A stretch of DNA of 64,000 nt from Telopea speciosissima (GCF_018873765.1 NC_057921.1:66577557-66641556); one strand, 5' to 3'; counted from the stretch's first letter, positions 13,629-26,415 are shown. Translations and numbers: made by a program. The notes: generated from the sequence alone by a model not told the origin.

Positions 13629-15439
13629 TACGTGGTTCACCCCCAAAAAGGCAGGCTACATCCACGATCAAGCGATAGAATGATTCCACTACTGTGAAGC
13701 AAATACAAACCCTCAAAAGATCTCACATCTCTCAAAGAGATAACAACATAATATAAGAAAATCCTAACCCAAAAAGTACAGAACTGCCCCTAAAGACCCA
13801 CCCGGTCTGGTTCGGACCTAAACCAACATATGTTGAAATACATATCAAATCGAAAATCTCGACGAGCTCTGCAAGGATAAGCGCCATAGGCACTGAGGTA
13901 TGCACTTTTTGGCCATTCGGGCATGTTTCGAAGGTGAAATGACCCCAAAAAAACACCACAACACTTTCTGTACTGAAATCATGCTTGACCAGTAACAAAA
14001 CCTTCACATTTGATGTTGAATTGTTAGCTTTCGTCTACAACCCCAACAAGAAAAACAATTAAAGATAATTTTTTGGTGATCTAACTAGCTAGTCATGGCT
14101 CATGAGTGTTGCTTTAATTTGTTTTTTACACAATTAACTCAAAACAGAAGATACTAGTTAGATTTGGAAAATACAAGTAGTCTAAAATGTGAACCAGTTC
14201 TGTAGGTCTGTGGGCCAGCAGTGGACACTGGGACTAAACAAGATGAACTCATCACAATAATTGCCAATTGGGGAGACTTCACAGCCTTTGGACCATTTTT
14301 TTTCATGTTCTTATTCTTATTATTCCCGAGGCTCAGAAAGTGAAATGGATTCATGGATAACAGTATAGTGGGATTTTGTAATAAGGGTTTTCATGAACCG
14401 TCCCATGTGTGCCCAGTGCTGCTATACCATATCTAAGCTACCATCAACATAATAATAATTGCTATGACGTCTTTCTTTTTCCCCAAAGTTGGTCCCTCAT
14501 AGAGAATGTTCAGAACTTCTTCTTCCTCTCAACAAATTCACCATCTTCTTCATCAACGAATATATTGTTTACGAGGAGCTTTCATGGATTTTGATCTACT
14601 TTTGGAGAACAAAGAAAACATTAAAAAAAAAAAAAAAAAAAGATAGATTCTGATCTGATCTAGCAATATCTTTCTTTTCCTTTATTAAAATCCATGAATT
14701 CACGAATAGCTTCCCATGCTGTTGACTTTGTGTTGTGTCAAGGAAACAGAATCATCAACTTTGATACCAAGAAATGAAGGGCTTTGATGCTAAGAATAAT
14801 GGGAACAACTTTGCGTCCGCACTGAGTGATGTGGGTCTTACATCGATCGCAGGCTTTACCTACCCACTAAGGTGGTGGTGGGGTGGTGATGGGAAAAAGG
14901 TTTTGATTTAAAGCTGCGAGACCCATCAACTTGTTATTAAGATTATTAACGAACAATGAGACAAAGAAACAAACTCCTAATCGACATTGTCAAAATCTGT
15001 TTTTTTTGTTATTGGTAGGAGGGGGGAGACTCATCAATCATATCATTTCAGGTAAATATGATTTGGTTAGGGAAAAATTATGTATGTAATTATAGATGGA
15101 AGGATTAGTGTTGAGTAATTATAGATCGAGGATGAAATTTGGTTCACTGTGTCAGCGAGTGGAAGATTTAGATTTAGCCAACCGAATATCCATTAAGGAA
15201 ATTAAAGGGTTAGCTAGGAGTGGAAAGAGAAGATTATTATTATTATTATGAGGTTATTACTTGCTTAGGACAAATGTTATAAGTCAAGATTCTCATACTA
15301 GCAAAATTTGGAATTGGGACCCATCTCTCATGGGGCTTATAGGGTTGTACACAATTACAATATCTTCTCTTCCATTATGAAGAATGATGGGTGCTCCCTA
15401 TGCTTTTAGGGTTTGGACTTTGGATACCCTCAAAATTTT
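13629..15439. other. Intergenic, possible LTR-retrotransposon remnant at its start
   Basis: The sequence that received the LINE tail contains 'tttacgtggttcaccc' and 'ggctacatccacg', words common in plant Copia-type LTR sequence, around 13625-13665. The rest (A-run at about 14622-14641, AT-rich tracts) shows no gene. Confidence 0.35.
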
Positions 15440-15800
15440 TTAAACTTTTGAGAGAGAGAGAGAGAGAGAGAGTTGCATGCTTGACATATACACTCAAATA
15501 AGTTTAGACGAGAGAGAGACTGGGTGTTACATGTTTGATATATATCCTCAAATAATGGGAAGTAGTTTTCTATCTGAAGTGTGATCTACACCAACACTCT
15601 CATGTGTCTATCTCTCTCCTTCTAAAAACAAGGAGGCAGAGGTGTCTTTTCATATGGGGAGGAGAGAGATAGACTCATGGGAGTGCTGGCGTAGGCCACA
15701 CTCCTAGACAGAGAACTCTCTCCCATAAGTTTATAAGAGAGAGAGAGAGAGAGAGAGAGTTGCATGCTTGATATATATCCTCAAATAAATTTATACATTA
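15440..15800. repeat. GA-rich minisatellite with about 50-60 bp units
   Basis: Three copies of a unit '(ga)n...gcatgcttgatatatatcctcaaataa' start near 15450, 15505 and 15736. The second and third are separated by the foldback element at 15557-15724. The units differ in GA length and by a few substitutions. Confidence 0.55.
15557..15724. mobile_element. Foldback MITE, copy 1
   Basis: An almost palindromic 168-bp element. The left arm reads 'tctacaccaacactctcatg' then 'tctatctctctcc', and the right arm is the reverse complement, including 'gggagtgctggcgtaggcca'. Two further copies are at 30652-30798 and 59560-59697. There is no coding capacity. No clear target duplication was found because the arms merge with GA-rich flanks. 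Confidence 0.7.
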
Positions 15801-15802
15801 AA

Positions 15803-16118
15803 GGTTGTTCCATTGTGATCAAGTGGTCGTGGGTTCGAGTTTCTCGAATTTTATCCCTTCTAGTTTTCTGCCCGGCCCAATTCCTTAGTCTCCCTAACAA
15901 GGTAGGCGCAATGACTATCCTACCCCTACCCAAACAATCTTCCTGGGTGGGGTCCCCCCCCCTTATTAGAGGGACTGGGGAACTGGAGCAGATAATTTTC
16001 CGTCTAAAAACACCCTTTATGCGAAAGCAGAGATAAGGTAATGTACATTATAACCCCTCCCTAGACCCCGTAGTGGCGGGAGTCTGGTGCACTGAGTATG
16101 CCTTTTTTTTTTTTTTTT
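15803..16118 (+). mobile_element. Au-type SINE, 5' truncated, with internal extra sequence
   Basis: The tRNA-related part survives as 'gttccattgtgatcaagtgg' and 'gtgggttcgag' (B box). The 3' end matches the Au SINE: 'aatgtacattataacccctc', 'ccctagaccccgtagtggcg' and a T-run after 'gtatgcc'. About 170 bp of additional sequence lies between these parts compared with the shorter copy at 22107-22266. No clean target duplication was found. Confidence 0.65.
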
Positions 16119-16496
16119 AAGAGAGATAGAGAGATGCTTGATTCTTATAAGAGCTAGAGACATTGCAACATCCTTTTTGGGTGTTTTTGAATTGGAATAC
16201 CTTGAAATATCTCAGTCATAGACTTATTGGTGAAAGACAAGAGAGTCCAGTGGATGAGGGAGAATTATGGGAGGTAGCTTGAGGGAATGGCTATATTCAG
16301 GTTCAGGGTTGCTGATTGGAACCATCAGGGAATGACGAAAATAACAACCACATGGACAGGTGGATGCTAGATTTATCTGCAAATTAAAAAGCTTGAGAGA
16401 CGGGACCTCAGCTCGTTAGACCTACTACTTAAGTATTAGCCCCACATACTTCATGCATGCATGCATGGTGTGTGGTAAGGTGTAAGCTAGTAAGTA

Positions 16497-17157
16497 GTTT
16501 TTAGTAGGGATGTAAATGGATATTCATAAATTCGTATTCGATCTGCGTTCGTATTCGTTTAGGAGAATCCGAATCCTTCTGAAACTAATCGGATACGAAT
16601 ATGATAATCCCCCTATCTGACCGATTATTATTCGATTCATTTAGCAGTCCGACGATAATAAAATATCTGAAATACAACTCTATGTTTTTCTATCCTTTTA
16701 AGTTACCTTATTGGATTTTGTTATCTTATTTTTATAAATTTATAAGTTAAGATAATGTGATTCTTTTTCTAGATCTGCTATTGGTTTATATATATTGTTT
16801 TATGCAATGTGATACATGGAATTACATATCTGTTAAAAAATCAAAAGTAAAAAACGTAAGAGAATAAAAGACTAAGAAGAGTAGAAGAAAGGGTAGTTAC
16901 TGAACTCTCAAGTCTCAACCCTAATCCTCATCATAAAAACGGTAAATATGTCAACGGATAGTCAAAAAAATCGTATTTGATCCACATTCATATCCATTTA
17001 GGAGAACCTGTATTCAAAAAATCACTATCCGAAAATTATCTGAATCCGTCCGAAAACCGAGAGGATATTATCCGAATCCGTTCGAATATAATCGGATACG
17101 AATATGATAATACCACTATCCGACTGAATTCGATCCGTTTACATCCCTAGTTTTTAG
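16497..17157. mobile_element. hAT-like MITE, longer member, 8-bp target duplication
   Basis: The body (16505-17149, 645 bp) starts tagggatgtaaatgga and ends tttacatcccta, an inverted repeat. It is flanked by perfect gtttttag direct repeats (16497-16504 and 17150-17157). Subterminal regions share 'aatccgaatcc/gatacgaata' words with the element at 2780-3025, so the two belong to one family. The AT-rich middle has no transposase. Confidence 0.85.
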
Positions 17158-17821
17158 ACTTATTGTTACATGTGTTTGTGTTAAAAGCTTTAGTTTCACG
17201 TCTAAATCAAATGGAATGGGAAGAAAAGAATTAATTTTATGCTTTTCTTTGGTTAGATTTTAATTTAAATTTCTAAGAATGATTTCAATATTTTGAGTGT
17301 GTTAGGTATGATTTCACAAGGACTAATACCACAAAAAGTATACATATGCTATAGCACTAGGAACAGCCAATCCTTGGGGGAAGGATATCTATACCATGTC
17401 ATGTGAGTTAGGTTAGTATGGAATCATTCTCATAAAATCCTTCATTGGATAAAGCCCAATAGTTGGAATAATGATTTTTTTTTTATTTGAAAATTTTAAA
17501 AAATTAGGGGAATGATCTGAGTTTCATTTGAAAATCAAGGGGTGACCTGTAATTTAATTTTTTTTAAAAAAATTAGAGACAAAACCATTAATCTCAATCG
17601 ACACAGACTGAACTGAAATGATATCGGATAGTATCGGCTGTGACCGATACCGTAAACTTAAACCAAGAATTGGAGATGGTTTTGCTCAACAGTTGCTGTG
17701 GGAGACTGTGTCTGTCTCCTTCGTGGGGTCTCCTCCTGTCACTGGCAGAAGGGCACAATCAGAGCTTCAGAAGATGAACCCTACAAACCCCACACTCTCT
17801 GAGAGAGAGTGAGAGAGAGAA

Positions 17822-17862
<41 letters not shown>

Positions 17863-19180
17863 TACCAGTACCACCATTTCTAATCTTTATCTTCTCGCTT
17901 TCCAAGAGGTGGACCTCTCCCGGAATATTCCTCCGGCCAAAAGTCTCGACGTTCCCGGCGATATTCCCTCAAATCCGCCAATGCTATCATAACTATTTAT
18001 CTCTATTACCTTATTTATACTTTAAATTATTGATTGAGTGGAGTACAATGGAAGGAAGCAATTAAGGATTATATATAATTCATGGTCGGCTAGCTTTGGC
18101 TTACGCTTAGGTAGTAGGCTCTCTATACTCTACTAGGGCCTTGGGTTTGCCAATATAAGTAAACAGTGGGCTGGGCCTGGGGGGACCTTTTCCACTAGAA
18201 AGCTTGAGGAAATATTCACGGGTTTCATCAGGGAAAAAAAAAACATATTTCTATTCTCCTCTCTTCGCTTAGGTTATGTTTGGAAATCAAGAAAAGCAAG
18301 GAAGGACATTTATAGGTTTGACCTAGACTGATCACCATTGACAAAATGCATTTGTATCCTGATTAGGAGATGATATGTGTTCTTTTTTATTCTGTAAATA
18401 GAGTCTAAATAAACTCCTTGTATGTAGAGGATTCACATACGATTTAGTAATAACACAATGACACGTGTCCTTCTGTTTTCATTAATGCTCCTCATGTCGC
18501 CATTAAGATAGTTTAGAGTATTTTTATGGATTTAATACCCAATATTAGATCGAGTATCGACTATCCCAGAAATCGATGCAATATTGATATGAATCAGATA
18601 GTTTTGCCCTTAATTTTTTATAAAAATTATTATTTTTTTTGATAATTTTACCCTTTGTCTATATTGTTTCATCGATACGAAATCGATAGTTAACGAAACC
18701 AATACGGATGCAATCCGATACTGATACATCAAACCATGAGTATTTGTGAAAGAAAAAAACGACACGTATTATCACAAAATTATACATGAAGAGTTGTCGC
18801 ACTCCACAGAAGGGGAGTTTATCGGGACTCCAATAAATGCCTCTTCATGCATCTTAATGAAGCCTGAAGGACGAAATTTTAATTTCCATCCTCCTATAAA
18901 CGCAAGTTAGATACTGTTTTCACTTCAGACTTCCTCACTTCTCTCGCTAATTAAAGGTTAATATCCATGTCACTGTAGCTGGTTACACGAAGCATACACC
19001 TAAACAAAAATGCCTTAAACAAATCGACCTTTCCAGTTTCCAAATTTCACCCTCTGCTCTCTTCTATATCAGTAGACATTACTAATCCGTTTATTACATC
19101 TCAAGTCTCAACGGCCACCGTTGCCGCCAACAAACAGCAAAACCTCTTGTTTTTAGCCTCAGATTACTCTACCCTGCACC
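17158..19180. other. Intergenic, upstream of the LHW-like gene
   Basis: Contains a GA microsatellite at about 17802-17852 followed by a G-run, and a worn 'atcgatac/gatacg' repeat at 18540-18730. No gene is recognised. The last few hundred bases are the probable promoter of the bHLH gene. Confidence 0.45.
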
Positions 19181-19188
19181 TATAAAAA
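19181..19188 (+). promoter_or_regulatory. Candidate TATA box of the LHW-like gene
   Basis: tataaaaa sits about 30 bp before a pyrimidine-rich tract that would be the transcription start (about 19210). This would give a leader of roughly 765 nt before the ATG at 19975, assuming no leader intron. Confidence 0.5.
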
Positions 19189-19804
19189 CCGCTTTGCCTT
19201 TTTTGTTTTTATTTTTTGGGTTTTCTCTTCGTCTCCCTTCTTCAACTTCACTTCAGAGTTCAGACTTCACAGACGTCAACCTTCAGATTCTGGTTTTTCT
19301 TGATGTTGGAATCAGAGCTTTAATGCTTCTCCTTTTCTCGATTTCTTCCTCTTTTTCTTTCTTTTGTTCACTAAAGCTGCTTAGCTTCGTTAAACGAAAA
19401 GCAAAAGAGAAAAACTGCTTTCAAGTTTCAACTTCCAAGTGTAGAAGCTCTACTTCGCTCTTTATTGTTTACCGCTCTTTTCAATGTTTTTGAAGAAAAG
19501 CTCTGAAAAATTACGAAGAAACCGCTTTCTTCCTTTCATCTTTGATTGTTTCGTACTTGCATGCATTCTCTCAACTGCGTAGAAACCTGTCTTTTCAGCT
19601 CCGTGAACCTCTTTTCGTGAATAGAAGCCATCTCTGAGGTTCGGTGCTTACTGCCTATTTTGGCGTGGTTGAAGTCCATTGCATAGCTGAAGCAATCTCT
19701 GGATTAAGATCTTAAGCTTAGAAAACAGTTCTTACTGCTTCCGATTCATTTGCTGTGGAAATTATAGTTGGATCGTTCATTGAACTCTCAGGTACTTCCC
19801 GTTC

Positions 19805-19909
19805 ATGGAAATAGATAATCTATTGGTTCAGGTTCTGGAGCAGGCGATGAGACGAAACAGAGATCTACGAAAGAAGCGGACAGGGAGAGGATCCTGCCGC
19901 GGAAGCTAG
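19805..19909 (+). CDS. Upstream ORF encoding a basic 34-residue peptide
   Basis: This uORF lies in the bHLH leader, 65 nt before the main start codon. The peptide starts 'MEIDNLLVQVLEQAMRR' and continues with a strongly basic Arg/Lys-rich half before a TAG stop. Other uORFs in the same leader are at 19299-19319, 19323-19493, 19484-19582, 19561-19620 and 19936-19959. I recall that the Arabidopsis relative bHLH155 is annotated with a conserved peptide uORF (CPuORF7). I cannot recall its sequence well enough to match it, so the link is an inference. An amphipathic then basic peptide just before the main ORF fits a translational control element. Confidence 0.4.
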   Translation: MEIDNLLVQVLEQAMRRNRDLRKKRTGRGSCRGS

Positions 19910-19974
19910 AAATCACTGTGGAAGCTTTGAAATAGATGTTTTTCGTCTCTGATTTGTAAGATTTCGAAGCAGAG

Positions 19975-22900
19975 ATGAGTTTTCGGCTTAAAGTTGAGCT
20001 TAAGAGACTCTGTTGTAACAATGGGTGGTCGTATGGGGTCTTCTGGCGCGTCCATCGCCGTAATTCCCTGTAAGTGTACCTGCGTTTGTGTGCTTCAGTT
20101 TTTCTTTCTAAGTTTGTTCAAGGCTTTAAACATCATCAGGTGATCTATGCTGCTCTTTTATTGATCTCCTTCTAGTCGTTCCTTTATACTATAATATCAT
20201 GTTTGTTCCAAGATTTGGTTTCTATCTTTTCCATTTAGTCCTTTTCTTTCATTTTTTGTTTTTTGTTCATTTGGTCTTTTGTTTTCTTCTGGTCATTAGG
20301 TGAAAGATATCCTCATTCTTCTTCTTACTCTTTTTCCTTCTATTTCTACTTTGTCTCCCACATGATTTCTATTTATCTGCTAATTTCTTTCGCCCCCCCC
20401 CTCTTCTCTGTTCCCCTTCCCGAATTGGTTGTTTGGACAATGAGTGCTTCAATTTGATTTTTGGGGATTTATTTCTTCCCATATGAGCTTTATTTATCTA
20501 GCTTTACTCTAAGAGTACACCTAGCCTTGTTTGCATGCAAACATTGTCAGACTTACTAGTTTCTGTTTGGGATCATTCTCCTCAAGTTGTAGTTTATCAT
20601 TGAAAGTTCATCTATTAGCATTGCAGAGAATGTACTGGCCCTTTTTTTACTGATGGAAAACTGGAATACACTGATTATGGGAATGTATCTCAGTCAGGTT
20701 ATCCTGAGATGGAAATAGGAGCTATCTTCACTGATACTGTTATGCTTTCCAGGCTGTTGACCTTGGAAGATGCCTACTATGGAGAACAAATGGGCTTGGT
20801 GATTAACAAAATGCTTCCTCGGGTCCATGTGCTGGGAGAAGGGTATGCACATTATGCTTCACTGTCTTAGGCTCTTAATCTGCACTTTTTGATCTTCCAT
20901 TTCTTTTATTGCAATCATAAAAATCAGAGATCACCTACCAATCCGATGCATATTCCCTCTCTTGTCTTGATTGTTTCAAATGTTCGTACACTAAATTTCT
21001 GTTTCATGCTTATTTAGAATCGTTGGACAAGCTGCTTTTACTGGGAAGCACCACTGGTTCTTTTTAGATGCTTACTATGGAGAAAGGAGTTCTAAAGGAC
21101 ATGTTGCTGGTCAAAATATCTTCCAGGTATTATTGTATGTTTGATTCAGAGCTTCTTGATAACTCTACTTTCTGCAATCGAATTCTGTTCGACCTTTGTT
21201 TCACCACCCTTAAAAGTCTCAAATTTTATTTGGTATGCTGGAATAACCTTGGATTTTGTCCATTTTTTACAATCTTGTAACTGTACCTACAACTTTTCCC
21301 CAAGGCTAGCATATTGATCAGTGTTGAACTGCTATCTTCTTATTCTTCCGGAAATGATTTAAGAGTGCAAGGATACCGGTTTCAGGTTGTTGTTGTTCCT
21401 ACCACTTACTTGACTAGACCCCTGCAGGTGCAGGATAATTCGGATTTTCATCATCAATTTTCCTCTGGAATAAAGGTGAGTACTTGTTTCTTTGATAATT
21501 CTGTGTACTCAGCATTTGTAGTTTTATATTAAAGGCCAATGAACATTCTGATATCTTTCAATTTGTTCGCATCCCGCAGTCTCTGTTTACTATATTTTAT
21601 CAAGTTATTTTCTGAGTTGAAAGTCACAAAAGATGATATTGATCACTTGGATCCTTTTTGCAGACAGTCGCAGTAATTTCTGTGGCACCACAGGGTGTGA
21701 TACAGTTTGGATCCACTGAGAAGGTTAGTACCAAAAGACTGAAAAGGCTGAAGTTATCACCTTTCCTCATATGCAACCCTGCTACATTTAGAATTCATAA
21801 ATCGTAGCACTTATGAGGTACCTTTTGAGAATTTCATAGGGGAAATTTTAATGATGCATATAATGACCACACTGGTTGCTTCACATTAGTTTATATTTCT
21901 TGTTCACAAGGTTACAGTCTTCAGCATTCCACAGTAGATTTTTCCTGTTCAAAACAAATACGTCAAATTTATGGTCCTATTTTTGTATAAACATTGGAAG
22001 TATCCCCATCCCTGCAAAAGGGTTATTTAAATCATTGTTTGGTTGTTAGTTTATTACATATCTGGTTTCCTATTTGATTTTTATAATGCTAATCAAGAAA
22101 CATTAAGGGTGCATACCTAGTGCACGAGGCTCCCGCCGGGTCTGGGGAGGGTCATAATGTACGCAGCCTTACCCCTGCTTTCGCAGAGAGGCTGTTTCCA
22201 GACTCGAACCTGTGACCAATTGGTCACAATGGAGCAACCTTACCGTTGCACCAAGGCATGCCCTCACTAATCAAGAAACATTAATTCCTCATAAAGTTTG
22301 GTGCCCTGTATGGAATTTGTTCTCTCTTGTTCTTTTAATTGGTTTGTTATCTAGAGTGTCTTTACATGGAAAATTCTGCACATCATAATACAATATGGAA
22401 GGAAAGGACATGACAGAAGAGATTATACTGGACAAATCTCCGTGTAGGGACAAACTAAGTCATTTTAGGCTCAACACTTAAAAGTTAAAACTATATGAAA
22501 CACTGAGATGACTGACTAAACTTTGCTTCACTTTGGGGAGCTCAACCCATGATCTTGGAAAACCAATTCTACCTAAGGTAAGTTAGGACCATTTAAAGTG
22601 TTTATCTTGTTAACAACATCTGTTCGATTTTTGTTCTACAACCAAGATTATTTGGGTAATTATCTTGGTGTGAACAGTGAACATGAAAACATTTCATGGG
22701 TGCTATCCTATAACTAAGCTTTTGTCTGCTCCCAGTTCCTCTTATTTATAGTTACTTTCATTGTTTAGTTGGGGGATAGCTGAGGAAGGTCGGACTTATA
22801 TTCACTGAAAAGCTCAGGCACATCGACAGGTGTTGGTTATGTGTAGGTGCATGCGTTGGCATAAAAAAAATCTAGAATTCAAAGATCTTACATGATAATA

Positions 22901-25719
22901 TTTATACGATCCAATCTAAATTCAAATCACTTCTGATTAATATTTAAGCTTAAGTTATTTCAGCAGGAATGCTTAAGTACCAACTTAATGCTGCATGGTA
23001 CTGAAATTATCTACTTACATTTATGCTGATGTGATAGTTTTTCTTTTTATGTTTATGTTACAAATAGTATCAAAGTATCACGATTTAGGTTGATCTCTAC
23101 AATCTACATCTGTATAAACCAGAATTTTCTGTTGATCATATTTCTTTTGCTGTCACAGATTCTGGAGAGCTTAGAGTTTGTGGATCACACAAGAAGCTTG
23201 TTTCGGCAGATTGAAAGGGCTGATGAGCTTGTTCTATCAGGGAATGCACTAAGAGATTCAAGTGGTGAAGTCTATGATCCATGCGGATCTTTTTCTTCTG
23301 CAGTATTGTCTGGAAATTCCTATTCGCACTACAGAAACATTGAACCCTTGCACGATGACAGCTGCAAAGAGCTGATGGCAAAATCCAATTCTTCCTCTTT
23401 TACACCAGAGTGGCACCATGTTAGCATGTCCACCTTGATTGGTAATCAATTTCACCTCAAAAGTCAATATAACATGGCAGGTGCGGAGGCTCAAGTGATA
23501 TTATCAAAACCTTGTTTACAGTTACCACAGGTCTTGTCAGAGTCTTATTCCAGTTGTACTGACAACACTGTTGGCAGACACCAAACCATGAGTTCACTGA
23601 GTGGTGAAGGTTCAACCATGACTTCATTTGAGAGACCATTGCTGTGTGGATCAGGAATTTGTGTTACTCCAAAAGTATCTTCTGCCACCCTGAATACTCC
23701 TGTCTCTTCCAAGAATGTGTTTGTGGATTTTCAAGGGGAGTCAACCTTTCCTCCATTATGCAGCATGGGCAGATCACATGATATGGTGTCTGACAAAGGA
23801 GTAGTTGAGGCCAACAAAGCTAGTGGATCTGGCTCACAGGAATTGGTAGACATCCAGCCACCCACCCACTTAACCCATTCAACAGAAGATGAACTTCGAA
23901 AGGTGCCATCTAGCTTTCCTGCTTTCACTGGGGTGTCTAGGTCATTCAATACCATGGAAGCTGTCTCTGAACCCAACCCAGTACATAATCTTTCTCAGTT
24001 GGATGTTCCACCACTGGGGCAGGGAAACAATGGATTGGCTCCTCCGACACTGAATGATAATTTGTCACAATCAGTAGTACTGCCAGGTGATATTTTGAAT
24101 CAGGCGGTTACTCCTGCCACAAATAACATAAATTCTTATGGTGCCGTTTGTGACTGGAAAGGGAACTCTTCAAATGTTCCTATGCAACTACCTACTGAAA
24201 ATGAGCTTTTTGATAGTTTGGGATTGGATTTTGGCAGCTTCCAGAGTGGAGAGAGTTGGGGTGATGTTATATTGCCCCTAGGAACTGGTGGTTACCCGAC
24301 CTTGAGTACTGGTATTTCAGAGTCTATCTCAGAGGTTGTTCCCCAGAAAGGATTCTTCTCTGAGGGTGTACTTGAAAATATGTTAAACGATGTTGTTTGT
24401 AGTTTTAACTCAGTTACCAAACCTAGCTCCCACGATTCCAGAACTACCATAGCGAGGACAGGAAGCACATCAGAATTCTGGAATCAAATTCAGTTGGCTG
24501 GTCTTTCTTGCTTGGGTGGAAATATGGATGTGATGCTGCCTGAATGTAATAACAACATGCTTGGAACTCAGAAAGAAATTGTGGCAAAATCTCAGGTGGG
24601 ATCATGGATAGATGATAGCTATAGCATCAATGTGGAGAGTGCTGTGGTTACTCAGCCTAAGAGAACTGAAGAACCAACCAAAGTTACCAAGAAAAGAGCT
24701 CGGCCAGGAGAAACTACTCGGCCAAGGCCCAAAGATCGTCAGCAAATCCAAGACCGTGTCAAAGAGCTGCGAGAGATTGTGCCTAATGGTGCAAAGGTGA
24801 GTTTAGATCTTAATGTTTGTCCAATTGACAATTCCATGAAGTACTTAATTTTATTTTTTTTTGGGTTGATTTGGTTTAACAGTGTAGCATTGATGCTTTG
24901 TTGGATCGAACCATCAAACATATGCTCTTCTTGCAAAGTGTGACTAAATATGCCGACCAACTTAAACAAGCTGATGAGCCTCAGGTAATCCAATCCATCC
25001 ATTTGTTTCTATTTGTTTGTCTAGAGAAATTTAAGTAGGGAAGCCTAGATCGTTGAATCTCTCCCATATGTTATTTTGAACTTTCATGGTTGTGCAGATA
25101 ATTGGTGATGAGAGCTGTGTGATTCTGAAAGACAATTTGAGTGGTGGTGGCTGTGGTGCTACCTGGGCTTTTGAAGTGGGCGGTCAAACCTTGGTCTGCC
25201 CAATTATAGTTGAGGAACTCAGGCCCCCTGGGCAGATGCTGATTGAGGTGAGGAAGAAGTTAAAATCCACAAACTTGATCCAATAGGTTGTGTTTTGCAG
25301 TAAATTTCTCTATATTAGCTACTTACACCAGAAGGCAAAAAGTGAACCAATTCAATTTTCTGTTACAGATGCTTTGTGAAGAGCGGGGTTTCTTCCTTGA
25401 GATAGCAGACATTATTCGTGGTTTTGGCTTGACTATCTTGAAGGGAGTAATGGAAGCTCGGGAAGATAAGTTATGGGCACGCTTTGTCATTGAGGTAAAA
25501 TTTTAAATGGAAGAAGATACACTCCCCCATCCAACAAAAAAACCAAAATAAATAAACTTCCTTCTCTTTTTCTGTATTTTGGTCCATAACTAGAAACTTA
25601 TCTTGATCTTGGTACAGGCAAACAAGGAAATAACTAGAATGGATATATTTTTGTCACTTGTTCAACTTCTTCAGCAAACAGTGAGTAGCGGGGTTGGTTC
25701 AGGTAATCAGTTAACATAA
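19975..25719 (+). CDS. LHW-like atypical bHLH transcription factor, ten exons
   Basis: Exons: 19975-20069, 20627-20842, 21018-21126, 21434-21475, 21664-21723, 23159-24796, 24883-24984, 25098-25247, 25369-25494, 25618-25719. All join in frame at GT-AG sites to give 879 residues. Residues about 1-190 form the conserved N-terminal domain of the LONESOME HIGHWAY family ('NGWSYGVFWR', 'HHQFSSG', 'GVIQFGSTEKILESLEFVD'). The long sixth exon is a divergent Ser/Asn-rich region. The bHLH spans about 685-755 ('RPRPKDRQQIQDRVKELREI' then the loop and helix 2), followed by a C-terminal regulatory domain. LHW proteins act in the nucleus as dimers with TMO5-type bHLH proteins in vascular cell division; the basic region is atypical. 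The nearest match could be LHW itself or its paralogues (bHLH155/156/157). The leader carries six uORFs. Exon 4 could alternatively begin 6 nt earlier. Confidence 0.92.
22089..22284 (-). mobile_element. Au-type SINE in intron 5 of the LHW-like gene
   Basis: The body is 22107-22266 on the minus strand. The tRNA-related head reads 'tggtgcaacggtaaggttgc' with 'ggttcgagtctggaaac', and the tail contains 'gtacattatgaccctcccc' and 'gcgggagcctcgtgcac'. It is flanked by perfect 18-bp direct repeats ctaatcaagaaacattaa (22089-22106 and 22267-22284). This is an intact-looking, fairly young copy, antisense to the host gene. Confidence 0.9.
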
Positions 25720-26350
25720 AGCTGTTGATAGTGGAAATCCACTAACAATCACCAGCAATCTCCGGCCACTCCCAACAAGCCTGGCTGATGGAATGCAGTG
25801 ATCGGAAGCATAAAATCATGGTCCAGAATTGCCTTGAGCAGTCACCATCTTGTGCCTTGCCATGAATAGTATTCTGCAAACTTGTCCTCAAAGGACTAAA
25901 AAAGCTTCCTATTAATTGAAGTTCCTCTATGATGAAGGAGGAGATGCACAAGGGAATCATACTTTTTCCTCTGCATTAAAAGAAGGGGGTGGAGGCAGGT
26001 ATATGCATGTGGAGAATCTCCGAAAAAGCTGGTGATTTGCTAATTGCTATTGCAATTGAACATTCTGCCAAAGAGTGGCTGCTGGGACTGGGACTGGGAC
26101 GGTGAATCTGTAAGGTTGGAATTGATAAGGAGTGAGCCTTGTCCAAGGGATGTCAAATACAGAGCAAGGATGTCAAGGACAAACAGAAGTGAGCAAGAGA
26201 GATGGTGGATTTGGGGTGCTTTTTCCTTTGTTTTTTCTCTTTGGGGTTTTTCCCTGACCTTTGTATAATCAAAAGCTAGAATTAGAACCAGTTAATAGGC
26301 TAACTATAAGATTTGTATCCTGGCCTGTTCTTTGGGTTCCTATGTAATGG
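25720..26350 (+). other. Probable 3' UTR of the LHW-like gene
   Basis: No second gene is seen. The sequence downstream of the stop is moderately GC-balanced until an AT-rich stretch with 'ttgtataatcaaaag' near 26260 and 'tatgtaatgggc' near 26341, either of which could be near a polyadenylation site. Confidence 0.4.
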
Positions 26351-26356
26351 GCAATG

Positions 26357-26359
<3 letters not shown>

Positions 26360-26409
<50 letters not shown>

Positions 26410-26415
26410 TCACAC
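26360..26415. repeat. (CT)n(CA)n microsatellite
   Basis: A CT run followed by a short CA run between the convergent bHLH and uL11m genes. Confidence 0.85.

Noticed and set aside
22107..22266. Functional tRNA gene
   Set aside because: The tRNA-like head belongs to an Au SINE with target duplications; acceptor stem and anticodon arm are not intact.
23090..23158. N-terminal extension of the long bHLH ORF upstream of 23159
   Set aside because: It lies in the intron before a clear acceptor (ctgtcacag) and the upstream exons join in frame at 23159.
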